From a virus: DNA of 64,000 nucleotides. The stretch lies in IMG/VR virus record IMGVR_UViG_3300037110_000161, positions 1-64,000 of that record; one strand, written 5' to 3'. The position numbers were made by a program, and so were the translations under genes. The notes under the pieces are model-generated. The model did not search any database, was not told where the DNA came from, and saw nothing but the letters and a program-made list of their open reading frames with translations. The number at the start of each line of letters is the position of its first letter. Within the stretch, counting starts at the first letter, position 1. This document shows, in pieces, positions 36,467 to 44,764 of the stretch.

Positions 36467-37399
36467 TCAGCGCGTTTCGCGCCACGGCACCTCTAAGCCT
36501 ATTACGCTCAGCTTCTCCTCCAACTCATCGCGCTCCCTGCTCCGCCGAAAGCCTTGCTCCTCCCGCACGAGCAATCCTTCCTCTTCGGCCCGCCGCACGG
36601 CCATCGCGATATCGCCACTATGCAGTGCGCGGATGATTTCCAATTCCAGGCGGGAGAATGAAACTGCTTGCAACTGAAAATCCAGGAATGCTTGCCAGGT
36701 GAGGGGGCACCATTTGCTGACGATCGTTTGCCCAATGATATTCGTGTAGCTGCGAATTTCCTGCTGCGCGTGTGCGTCCATGCGGAGCAGGAGAAAATGC
36801 AACAGGTTGTGCAGATCGATCTTCCAGTACGCCTCCGTGTACGTCGCTAGAGGTAAATCCTTTCTCGCCTGCTCCCTTGCAATGCCCAGTCGAAGGCGCT
36901 CTTCGTAGACGTCACGTGCCAGTACCTGTACAGCCTTCTCGCGATCGGAGAGATGTGCCCCGACTTCCGCATCGACGGTACCGCTACTCCCTTGCTGGTT
37001 CGTCTGGGACTGCTTCCGCCATTCTCCTGGGGTCGTCCGTTGCGCCGCGTCGATTGCCACCGAGTACCGTGTCGAGTACTCGTTCACATTCGCCGTCCTG
37101 TGCCGAATCCACTGTCGCCACGTATCCATCGGGACGCGCACATGCAGCTTGATTTCGCACATCTCGAAGGGCGTCGTATGGCGATGCCGCAGTAAGTAGC
37201 GTATCAGCCCCTGGTCTTCCCGTACTTTCTTGGTTCCCGTGCCGTACGAGACGCGCGCCGCCTGCACGATGGATTCGTCCGATCCCATGTAGTCGATGAC
37301 GCGCACGAAGCCATCATCGAGGACTTTGAACGGCACACCGAGGATCTCATCCAACGCCTCCACCCGCGGCCGGCTCAACTTCTCCCATTCTTTTTCCAT
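36467..37399 (-). CDS. thyX: Flavin-dependent thymidylate synthase ThyX (310 aa)
   Basis: ThyX methylates dUMP to dTMP using methylene-tetrahydrofolate and FAD. The signature RHRTANVNEYSTRY is present, together with LLRHRHTTPFEMCEIKLHVR and the C-terminal VSKWCPLTWQAFLDF. A Ser/Ala/Gln-rich insertion of about 60 residues follows the signature. The protein looks complete and active. It sits between the glycosylase-methyltransferase fusion and the kinase (20 and 37 nt gaps), so it is part of the cargo operon rather than a stand-alone nucleotide gene. It could supply dTMP to the phage or act on another pyrimidine; the context makes the second worth testing. Confidence 0.95.
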   Translation of the reverse strand: MEKEWEKLSRPRVEALDEILGVPFKVLDDGFVRVIDYMGSDESIVQAARVSYGTGTKKVREDQGLIRYLLRHRHTTPFEMCEIKLHVRVPMDTWRQWIRHRTANVNEYSTRYSVAIDAAQRTTPGEWRKQSQTNQQGSSGTVDAEVGAHLSDREKAVQVLARDVYEERLRLGIAREQARKDLPLATYTEAYWKIDLHNLLHFLLLRMDAHAQQEIRSYTNIIGQTIVSKWCPLTWQAFLDFQLQAVSFSRLELEIIRALHSGDIAMAVRRAEEEGLLVREEQGFRRSRERDELEEKLSVIGLEVPWRETR

Positions 37400-37419
37400 G
37401 GTTCTTCGACTCCTCCCAA

Positions 37420-39213
37420 CTATTGCTGCCTATCGGCACGGAGGATCGCCCGCGCCACCGCAGCCGCAAGGAGCGGCGGCACCGCGTCCGCCACCTGCTG
37501 CTGCTGGAAACCGATCGATCCCAAGAACTCGTACGAGTCCGGGAATGACTGCAATCTCGCCGCTTCCCGGACTGACAGACCGCGGCTCTGCGTCGGGTGA
37601 ATCAGCATGTTCTTCCGGAAGTTCCCGATCACCTTCGATGGCTCATTTCGCTTCAGGCGGAAGTAAATGCCCGTGTGGCAACGGGTGTAGTCCTTGTAGT
37701 TCCTCAGCAGCTTGTGCGGTATCGCCTCCCAGTTCTGTCCTGGCTTGATGCATTTGTACCGTTGGAGAACGTAGTCCGCGTTGCACGTCACGAGGTTCCC
37801 CTGCACGACGCCGTTCGTTTTCGATCGCATCATCACCTGGTACGCGGACAGCGTAGCGTCCGCTCTATACGGCAGGACATCGGTCTCATCTCCATTCCGC
37901 AGGAGCGGCAGATCCCCGATCGCCGCCCAGACGGACACGAGCGGTTGTTTCTCCGGCCCGTGCGTCGCTTCGAGAAACGGGATGGAGATTCCCAGGCGAT
38001 TCCCGATGACGAACACTCGTCGGCGCACCTGCGGGACGCCGAACTCTGCCGAATTCAATTCGCGACACTCCGCCTTGTAGCCGAAATCCTTGGCACCCCC
38101 GATGATCGCTTGCAGTACTTCGCCGCCGCCGAGCGTGCGAAGGCCGGCCACATTCTCCAAGACGAACCAAGCCGGTCGCATTACGTCCACGACATCCAAG
38201 AACTGTTGGTACAGATGATTGCGGGGATTATCGAGCGTCCGCGTCCGCCGGTTCGATTCAGAAAAGCCTTGACAAGGCGGCCCGCCGATGATCGCCGTCA
38301 GGTCGCCCGGTCGCAGCGCGAGCTTCCGCATGATCGCCTTTGGATCGACAGTCCGAATATCTTCTTGGACCACATCCGTGTTTCGGTGATTGTGCCGGTA
38401 GGTCGTCGCGACGCGCAGATCCTCCTCGACGGCCTGCACGATTGAGAACCCCGCTTCTTGGAACCCGACACTCATGCCACCCGCCCCCGCGAACAGATCG
38501 ACCGCAAGTGGCTTCGGCCGAACGGCGACCGGCAACGGTTTTTCCGCACGGCCGTGTGAACAGGAGCGCCGGAGACAGCACCCATCACACTGGGGCTCGA
38601 TCGCATGGCAGCGCGCGCGTCCATGTGCGACCGCGGCCACGTGGAATCCATGGCGAGACTCCGCAGGCACGGCATCCTGCAATGCCGCGTGCGCCGCGTC
38701 GTACGACAGGCGACGCGACACGAATCCCAACCGGACGCCCAAGCGAAAGGTGTGGATGTCTACCGGAAGCACCGGCATGTCGAAGCAGTATAGGAGCACG
38801 CAGCGTGCCGCCTTCTTGCCTACGCCCGGTAGCGCCACGAGCGCACGCTCGGCCTCGTCAGGCTCCATCCCTTTTAGCCAGGAGAGCGTCAGCTTGCCGT
38901 GGCGTGCCACGATGCTTCGCAGCATGTCGCGGATCAGTTTCGCCCGGCGTTGTCCCATACCGGCACAGGCGATAGTCTTACGGATCTCGGCCAATGTCGC
39001 CGTCCGTACCGCATTCCATGTTCCGAAACTCGCCTTCAGGTTCGCGTACGCCTTACGGTATTTCTTCTCATCAGTCTTCTCCGAGAGGAGGATGAAGACC
39101 AGCTCGTCGAGGGCATTCCGTTTGTTCCCCAGCTTCGGCAAGCCGTACTCTTGCAGCAGAAGCGCCGTCAGGCGCTTCACGCGATTCACATTCCGAGTCT
39201 TGGCCGTCTTCAT
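37420..39213 (-). CDS. Endonuclease III (HhH-GPD)-C5 cytosine DNA methyltransferase fusion (597 aa)
   Basis: ATG 39213 overlaps the upstream stop (ATGA). Residues about 1-220 are an endonuclease III-type DNA glycosylase: LPGVGKKAARC with K134 and VDIH with D152, 18 apart as in E. coli Nth (K120, D138). Cysteines 202, 209, 212 and 218 have the C-x6-C-x2-C-x5-C spacing of the Nth iron-sulphur loop. Residues 235-597 are a complete C5-methyltransferase: LAVDLFAGAGG (motif I), GGPPCQGFS (C314), ENVAG (motif VI), QVRRRVFVIG (VIII) and a final motif X. Known precedent: Mig.MthI, an Nth-family G:T glycosylase encoded beside a C5 methyltransferase. Here both are one chain. Confidence 0.95.
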   Translation of the reverse strand: MKTAKTRNVNRVKRLTALLLQEYGLPKLGNKRNALDELVFILLSEKTDEKKYRKAYANLKASFGTWNAVRTATLAEIRKTIACAGMGQRRAKLIRDMLRSIVARHGKLTLSWLKGMEPDEAERALVALPGVGKKAARCVLLYCFDMPVLPVDIHTFRLGVRLGFVSRRLSYDAAHAALQDAVPAESRHGFHVAAVAHGRARCHAIEPQCDGCCLRRSCSHGRAEKPLPVAVRPKPLAVDLFAGAGGMSVGFQEAGFSIVQAVEEDLRVATTYRHNHRNTDVVQEDIRTVDPKAIMRKLALRPGDLTAIIGGPPCQGFSESNRRTRTLDNPRNHLYQQFLDVVDVMRPAWFVLENVAGLRTLGGGEVLQAIIGGAKDFGYKAECRELNSAEFGVPQVRRRVFVIGNRLGISIPFLEATHGPEKQPLVSVWAAIGDLPLLRNGDETDVLPYRADATLSAYQVMMRSKTNGVVQGNLVTCNADYVLQRYKCIKPGQNWEAIPHKLLRNYKDYTRCHTGIYFRLKRNEPSKVIGNFRKNMLIHPTQSRGLSVREAARLQSFPDSYEFLGSIGFQQQQVADAVPPLLAAAVARAILRADRQQ

Positions 39214-40193
39214 GGAGGCAGCCCGTCGATGAACAGTGTATCGGCTCCCGACGAGTAGTCCCGCACGTTGTATTCGCCGGGCACACAGTACGTGACCTGT
39301 ATCTGCGGAAACTCCTCCACGAGCAGCAGCACCGCAAGCGTGGACAGCTTGGTGCTCATGGGAGCCAGTACGACGTTGCTCTCTCGCAGGCACGGCTCCA
39401 CCAGGCACCGCAACTGCGTATAACATTCGTGGATGTCGGCAGTTGCGAAACGGAACTCCTCCACGTCCTGACGGGACAACACCAACTCCTGCTCCGCGAT
39501 ATTGCGAGCCAGGAACCGTTCGGTCGTCGGCGGATCGCCGATGCCCATGAGCACCTTCTTCGGCTCATGCTCATCAATGACCTTCAAGACACGATCAGGC
39601 TCGAACCCAGCGAGGACAGCCAAGACCGTCGGCTGACTCGGGTCTTGGACACCCGAGAACCCAACGACGTTCCGGACGCTACGGAATCCTCGACTCAGCC
39701 ACGATCCATGGTCGGCCGGAGACACGTAGACTGCGCGCACCGTGGGCTTGGGCTCGAACGATCGGAGGAGGGCGGAGGCGATGAGAAGCGATTCCCTATT
39801 AAACGTCGTCGTGTCGATCGTCACCGTGGGTTGCTGATCCTGCGGCTGCCAGTCCGTCAGTAACGCCTTCCGTAGCGTCTCCAGTTGCTTCGGTGCGTCG
39901 AACAGCGAACCCTCCACGACATCCACCCGATCCGCGTGTCGCGCGAGAATTGTAATCAACTGGTACAAGTGCGGCCGTGTACCCACACCCTGGCAGCCTT
40001 CGAGGCACTCGCTGTTGGCGTAAATGATCGCCTGGCGAGCCCGGTATGTCGGCGGCAGGCACTCCGCGGCTTTCACGCTCCGCGGCTCGAAACTCGCGCA
40101 CGCGAGGAACAGATCGTCAGGCTTGCCAACAATTGCCGGCTGAAGCACCTGATCCCGAATCGCTTGGGCAATCGTACATCGGAAGGGACTCAT
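39210..40193 (-). CDS. Unknown protein of cargo operon, alpha/beta (327 aa)
   Basis: The ATG at 40193 overlaps the ATPase stop and its own stop overlaps the next start (both ATGA), so it is tightly coupled. Alternating hydrophobic strands and helices (DLFLACASFEPRSVKAAECL; QPTVTIDTTTFNRESLLIAS; NVVLAPMSTKLSTLAVLLLV; QVTYCVPGEYNVRDYSSGAD) suggest a Rossmann-like fold with repeated strand-end motifs, including VTIDTTTFN and VLAPMSTK. No enzyme motif is certain. This may be the least characterised core component of the system. Confidence 0.88.
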   Translation of the reverse strand: MSPFRCTIAQAIRDQVLQPAIVGKPDDLFLACASFEPRSVKAAECLPPTYRARQAIIYANSECLEGCQGVGTRPHLYQLITILARHADRVDVVEGSLFDAPKQLETLRKALLTDWQPQDQQPTVTIDTTTFNRESLLIASALLRSFEPKPTVRAVYVSPADHGSWLSRGFRSVRNVVGFSGVQDPSQPTVLAVLAGFEPDRVLKVIDEHEPKKVLMGIGDPPTTERFLARNIAEQELVLSRQDVEEFRFATADIHECYTQLRCLVEPCLRESNVVLAPMSTKLSTLAVLLLVEEFPQIQVTYCVPGEYNVRDYSSGADTLFIDGLPP

Positions 40194-42019
40194 TCCTTCT
40201 CCTCCCCAGGGTCGCTCGGGAATAGTGGTCTGTTCTCGTCGTCCTCCACCACGCCGAGACGCATCCGGACGAACCGAGGAGGATCGCTGCAAGCAAGCTC
40301 CAAATGGTCGGAGCTCAATTGGATACGTCCTTCAAAGCCCGTTGGATCGAGCTTGAAGACCGGGCACAGGCGACGATTCAAGATGTACCAGGGCTGGCGT
40401 CCACCGCCTTCTTTCGTGCTGTAGGTGCGACGTTGGAAGTACCGATGTTGCACGCCGAGTCGCAGGATTTCCTCCAGGTTCGACGAGAGCGACTCGCGCA
40501 CAGTGAAGGAGAACACGCGAGCCTCGCGCGCCGATGGATCATGCAGCCGTTCGTAGAAGAGACGCCCCAGGGACTCGATCAACGTGCGCAACGCGTCCAA
40601 TTGGCTCCAATTCTCCGGCGGAAGATCCTTCCGGATATCCTGGAGCTTCACGTCCAGGAACTCTTCCGAGTACCGGTAGCAGACTTCATCCTGCACGCTC
40701 GGCGGTACTGCGCGCAGTTCACCCAGCTTCGCCCCTTTCTTCACGCATGCGTCCACCATGAGATAGCATGGTTCCAGGAAGTCCCGCACGATGCCCGACG
40801 AAAGATGCACCAGGTTCTGGAATCCAGCATAGCTCTTGCGCTGCTTCTTTCGTTTCAGTTCCTGAAACAGCCGCGCCGTCGCGTAGCGCGTGACGTAGTC
40901 GCCCTGCCTCCCCGGCTCTCCCGCCTTGTGCCACTCCTCTGCCGTCTCTTTCTTGATGTCGTCGAAGCGCTGCCGTTCCGTGTCATTCACCGGGAGGAAC
41001 TGGTCGATGTTCTTCTCCGGGAGCGGGGACAACGTCAGGCGGCGCTCGGCGATGAGTCGTACTTTGTTGGCGTAGTCGGACTTCGATTGGGTGTACAACT
41101 CCTCCACGTTGACTTCCGAGTAGTCATGCGGTTGCTCAATCAGGCCGCCCCGTAGCGTCAGGAGCGTGTCGTACTTCTCCCGTTGTGCCGAGACTTTCAC
41201 GCAAAGCCATTGGTTATCTCGGTTCGCGACCCAACTGTTGACGATCCTCTGTTGCACTCGGTTTAGGCGGTCCGCATCATCGAGGAGCACATACACGGAC
41301 GCACCACGGATCACCGGAAGGTCGCCTACCAACTGCATGAACGGCAACAGGAAATCATGGTAGCCGCTGGTCGCCCCCTCGTACTGCGTCTCGCCGCGGC
41401 CGAGGCACCGCCAGCGCAAGAATCCTCCGATCTTCAGATTCTCCAGGCTGAACAATCGGTGCAGCCAGCCCAGCGGATCAACGGCAATGTCGTTCGATTC
41501 CGTCGCTCCTCGCCCCGATGCGGCAATCGATGCCGGCTCGAAGAGCATGATCACCTTCTTCGCGAACGCCGTCAGCTCACATACGCCGATCACGCCGGCC
41601 GCGAACTGATCGCGCAAACACACAATCAGCCGATCCGCAATGGTGATGTTCAGGAGGTGCTCGCTCAAGATCGCCGTCGCCGACTCATCGAGCGTCTCGA
41701 ATTCCGTCTTGTTCAACTGCCCTTCCTTGCAGGGGCAGTACACGCCGAGGAATGGTTCGGACGTGCTGAAGACCTTCTCGATCCCGCCATGCACGATGCC
41801 CTGGCACTGTGGCTCCAAGTACCGCAGCATCATGCTCTTGCCGGAGCCTCTCGACCCCCAAATGAACGTGTGCCGACGCTGGCGGACCGTTTCGATCTGC
41901 GTGTACTGCTCGATGAAAAGGCCGACGAGTTGCTCCGGGGGCAACTTCTCCGGGCTCTCGACCACGAAAGGGTTACCGGGTAACAGGCCGGGAGTCGCAA
42001 GTGTATTCATATCGGTCAT
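40190..42019 (-). CDS. P-loop ATPase, ORC/KAP-like (609 aa)
   Basis: ATG 42019 overlaps the stop of the HD gene (ATGA). Walker A is WGSRGSGKSMML (residues 54-65) and Walker B is VYVLLDDADRL (242-252). The start NPFVVESPEKLPPEQLVGLF and the layout resemble ORC/Cdc6- or KAP-like ATPases found in several defence systems. The C-terminal half (about 330-609) is helical and basic, with a likely winged-helix segment (LSSNLEEILRLGVQHRYFQR) that could bind DNA or partners. Probably the energy-dependent sensor or motor of the operon. Confidence 0.92.
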   Translation of the reverse strand: MTDMNTLATPGLLPGNPFVVESPEKLPPEQLVGLFIEQYTQIETVRQRRHTFIWGSRGSGKSMMLRYLEPQCQGIVHGGIEKVFSTSEPFLGVYCPCKEGQLNKTEFETLDESATAILSEHLLNITIADRLIVCLRDQFAAGVIGVCELTAFAKKVIMLFEPASIAASGRGATESNDIAVDPLGWLHRLFSLENLKIGGFLRWRCLGRGETQYEGATSGYHDFLLPFMQLVGDLPVIRGASVYVLLDDADRLNRVQQRIVNSWVANRDNQWLCVKVSAQREKYDTLLTLRGGLIEQPHDYSEVNVEELYTQSKSDYANKVRLIAERRLTLSPLPEKNIDQFLPVNDTERQRFDDIKKETAEEWHKAGEPGRQGDYVTRYATARLFQELKRKKQRKSYAGFQNLVHLSSGIVRDFLEPCYLMVDACVKKGAKLGELRAVPPSVQDEVCYRYSEEFLDVKLQDIRKDLPPENWSQLDALRTLIESLGRLFYERLHDPSAREARVFSFTVRESLSSNLEEILRLGVQHRYFQRRTYSTKEGGGRQPWYILNRRLCPVFKLDPTGFEGRIQLSSDHLELACSDPPRFVRMRLGVVEDDENRPLFPSDPGEEKE

Positions 42020-43038
42020 GGCTTCAGCGCCTCGGCAAGGGTCTCCGGACGCCACTGCGGGTGGCGCTCGAAGAACGGTTGGAACAGTCCGACGCCCGGA
42101 TATGACGTGTGGTCCAGGCCGCAATCGCCGATGGGCAGCGTCAGGGTGTCATAGCCGCCGTGGCGTTCGGCTCCTCGGACGAGCGTCAGCCGGGCCTCGA
42201 TCTCCCGGATAGATGCGTATCTCGCCAGGCTCGTGCCACAGTAAATCCGTTCGTTATTCATTTTCTCCAGTCGGCACAGGACGTACTCCAGCACGGAGAT
42301 TTTTCCCTCACCATCGCAGCGCCCGTGGAAGTCTCTGCAGGGGCACCGACGCAGAATCGCATCCGTGTCGAGTTCGATCGTCACGACGATTCTCTCACGC
42401 TCCGGTTCCGGCCGGGCGCTCACGACCGCCCTGGCGTACTGCCAGTAGATCTGTTGGCCTTCCGGTACGTCGGGAAGCAGTGCAAGACTAATGCGTGAAC
42501 GGTTCTCGGACACCTCATCGGCGAACTTCAAGACGGCGGCGAGTGTTCGGGGATACACCTGGTACGTGACGGAGCCCATCGCGCAATCTTCGTCGGGTTT
42601 CGGGACGCTCAACCCCCTGTCGCCCGCATGCGCACGGACGATCTCGTTGACGAGGCGCTGTGTCGTAGGGCATGGGAAGCCAAGCGTGCGGATGCTCTCC
42701 ATCAACTTGAGCACCCGATCGGCATGATTCGAACGACCATAGACCATGCCCACGTCGTGCCAGATGATGGCGGCGAGCATGAGGAACAAATCCATCGTCG
42801 TGAGATCCGATTTGCTCTTCAACCGCGGTGCGAGCAGGTAGCCGGCAGTCTGGATGACCGACTGGATGTGCGGCTTGCCATGATCCGTGTAGTACGGGCA
42901 TGCGGTTTGCACCCACTCGTAGTACTCGGTTTCCAAGTACTGTCGCATCGTCTCGTACCGATGCCACAGATTCTCAGCGTTCGCGTCTTTCGCAGCGCGT
43001 CGCTCAAGTTCCCGCTCAAGGCTCGGCGTGTCTTTCAT
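42016..43038 (-). CDS. HD-domain metal-dependent phosphohydrolase (340 aa)
   Basis: First gene of the cargo operon. ATG 43038 chosen; a GTG two codons earlier is possible. Metal ligands of an HD domain are visible: H57 (TDHGKPHIQSV), H94-D95 (IIWHDVGMVYGR), an AHAGDRG helix and the Asp of LKFADEVSENR. A Cys cluster (CPCRDFHGRCDGEG) and a beta-rich C-terminal domain follow. The TDHG...H...HD pattern resembles HD-CE and related defence-linked HD proteins. It could hydrolyse a nucleotide signal or act on nucleic acid; the substrate is unknown. Confidence 0.92.
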   Translation of the reverse strand: MKDTPSLERELERRAAKDANAENLWHRYETMRQYLETEYYEWVQTACPYYTDHGKPHIQSVIQTAGYLLAPRLKSKSDLTTMDLFLMLAAIIWHDVGMVYGRSNHADRVLKLMESIRTLGFPCPTTQRLVNEIVRAHAGDRGLSVPKPDEDCAMGSVTYQVYPRTLAAVLKFADEVSENRSRISLALLPDVPEGQQIYWQYARAVVSARPEPERERIVVTIELDTDAILRRCPCRDFHGRCDGEGKISVLEYVLCRLEKMNNERIYCGTSLARYASIREIEARLTLVRGAERHGGYDTLTLPIGDCGLDHTSYPGVGLFQPFFERHPQWRPETLAEALKP

Positions 43039-43123
43039 GCTCACTCGCCCACGTTTGCAACGTTGAGAGCATCACCGGCGCTCGGAAATAACCCGACAGA
43101 GGCAAACGGATACACTGTTTAGA

Positions 43124-43138
43124 CGGGGTGAAACCCCG
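43124..43138 (-). promoter_or_regulatory. Palindromic operator candidate at cargo promoter
   Basis: CGGGGTGAAACCCCG is a perfect 6-bp inverted repeat with a 3-nt centre, placed immediately downstream of the -10 box where transcription should start. It could be a repressor site or a 5' mRNA hairpin. Confidence 0.55.
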
Positions 43139-43139
43139 A

Positions 43140-43167
43140 ATTATAACCGATTTGGGCAAAATGTGAA
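43140..43167 (-). promoter_or_regulatory. Near-consensus sigma70-type promoter of the cargo operon
   Basis: On the minus strand TTCACA (43162-43167, 5 of 6 matches) and a perfect TATAAT (43140-43145) are separated by 16 nt. The start of the HD gene lies about 100 nt downstream. This is the best promoter match in the window and indicates independent expression of the operon. Confidence 0.78.
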
Positions 43168-43463
43168 CACCTGGCGACTGGCGACGAGTCAAAACCGAGC
43201 AGCGGCTTCCACCCCCCCATATTACCACTGTTGCCAATCAGCGGCACCGCCGGCCACGCAAGTCGGGCAGGCTATCGTCGACGACCATTCCACAGTTGGA
43301 CGGCCGAATGGCCAGCGAAACGAACCGCAGCGCACGTCGGTAGCGACACCGCCTCGGCCCGAAGGTCGGAAGCGCCCAAGAAAAGGGGCAGATGAGCGTG
43401 GTTTCGCACCGCGTAAGAGGGCATGGGGTCTTCGTCAGACCCTGTAAGTGCGGGCGGTGTTGA
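43168..43463. other. Gap between cargo promoter and ART-like gene
   Basis: No convincing gene. The stretch is less GC-rich near the promoter and otherwise shows nothing beyond the elements listed separately. Confidence 0.5.
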
Positions 43464-44180
43464 TTATTGCCTCAAAAGGTGGTTCGGTATTGGGCAGGGA
43501 ATTGGGTCGGTCGAAGTTACATTGACCTTCTCGCCTGGGATAATGACCTCGAACTCTTTCGAGAAGTTGAAATATGCAATGACATCGGTGACCGCGCATT
43601 CCCCAGTCAGGTAGACTTTGTGGGCTTTGTAGTATTCATACGCAAAGTCGATCGCGACCGGCAGCTCAAAGGTCCAGCTCAAGCCGCGCTTGTTAAGGTT
43701 CTCTTGGCAGCCGCGATAAACCCTCAGAGGGTCGCTACGAGTCAATAGAAAAGATCGCTCTGCCGGGGTCATCAACTTCACCAACCCTAGGCGGGGACTT
43801 GCAAACAGCCGCCGGTATCTCTGGGAGTGCTCGTGCTTGAATTCGGTGTTCTTCTTAGGAGCATGAACCCAGATGTGACCTAGGATAGTCCAATACTCGT
43901 CATCGCTTAGGGCATTACAGGTAGCCTCGAAGTTCGCGGCCGTGTTCGTGTCAACAGATTCGTACTGCGAGTGGTGTCGCAGAGCGACTGGGACTAGTCG
44001 ATCGGCAGCTTCATCGGCCGGATCTGGCTCATAAAGAGCTGCATGGCCGGCAGCCTCGAAGAAGTCGCCACGCGCCATCGCTGGCTCGTAGGGCGGAATC
44101 TTCCCGTTCCCTCGCTTCAACGAGAGAGAATACGCGAGATTACGAGCCTCTTCATGCTGAAAGGCGGTCAACGGCGGCAT
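43464..44180 (-). CDS. ADP-ribosyltransferase-like protein (238 aa)
   Basis: ATG 44180 (MPPLTAF) has GAGAAG upstream; the open frame extends further. The C-terminal half shows the spaced pattern of an ART fold: VYRGCQ (Arg), GLSWTFELPVAIDFAYEYY (STS-like LSWT), and NFSKEFEVIIPGEKV with the catalytic Glu region. The N-terminal half is helical (RYRRLFASPRLGLVKLMTPA). This would transfer ADP-ribose from NAD to a protein or nucleic acid. It lies beside the cargo operon but has its own position upstream of that promoter. Weak sequence match; structure prediction would decide. Confidence 0.72.
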   Translation of the reverse strand: MPPLTAFQHEEARNLAYSLSLKRGNGKIPPYEPAMARGDFFEAAGHAALYEPDPADEAADRLVPVALRHHSQYESVDTNTAANFEATCNALSDDEYWTILGHIWVHAPKKNTEFKHEHSQRYRRLFASPRLGLVKLMTPAERSFLLTRSDPLRVYRGCQENLNKRGLSWTFELPVAIDFAYEYYKAHKVYLTGECAVTDVIAYFNFSKEFEVIIPGEKVNVTSTDPIPCPIPNHLLRQ

Positions 44181-44206
44181 ATCAATCTTCTCAACTACCC
44201 GTGTGA

Positions 44207-44395
44207 TCAGTGAATCGCAGCAGGACCAACCGCCACTGACGGCGGCACACTCCCGGAAATAGCCACGGGGTAACACGACCCAGAACGGAAGAGAGAATCA
44301 TCTCCGCCCCGAGGCCGGGGGTTCATGCAGGCGTAGTAAACTGCGGGCGCGTGCCGGCCTAGGAGAGCCTCCAGTCGCCACCAAAAATCCTCCAT
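44207..44395 (-). CDS. Small unknown protein (62 aa)
   Basis: The ATG at 44395 follows a strong AGGAGGGG by 5 nt, and the gene ends 26 nt before the ART-like start. The sequence (MEDFWWRLEALLGRHAPAVY) begins convincingly, but the second half is less protein-like. It could be a leader or a small partner. Confidence 0.42.
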   Translation of the reverse strand: MEDFWWRLEALLGRHAPAVYYACMNPRPRGGDDSLFRSGSCYPVAISGSVPPSVAVGPAAIH

Positions 44396-44764
44396 CCGCG
44401 CCCCTCCTCGCTAAACTCTCTGACGGTATTTGAGCGTAACCGCCACCCCCCCTTCGTCAAGGAAACGGGCGGATGCAATGCCGCGTCGTGCCACGGATGG
44501 GGAGAAAGTCATCGCGCGCCAGTTGCGACACACCGACGCGCACTGGGAAACGCGTTGCCGTCGAGCGGAGATTGACCGTCCCAACTACCCGTGACGCGTG
44601 AAACAGACCATCGACCAATAAATGAGACGCTCGGCGTTGCGGTGTCGTCGCCTGGTAGGGTCTTTCTTTTGACCGGCAATCGTAACGATGGCCCTGGGGG
44701 CAGCATTCCCCAAAGCCATGGCGCTCCGAAATTCCCGCCCGACAACACGCTGGCCGGCTGACAG
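44396..44764. other. Gap with no convincing gene
   Basis: Frames on both strands lack coding character and ribosome binding sites. It may mark the border between accessory cargo and phage backbone. Confidence 0.45.

Noticed and set aside
37296-43122. Plus-strand frames across the cargo operon (up to 342 aa)
   Set aside because: All are opposite genes with complete catalytic motifs on the minus strand.
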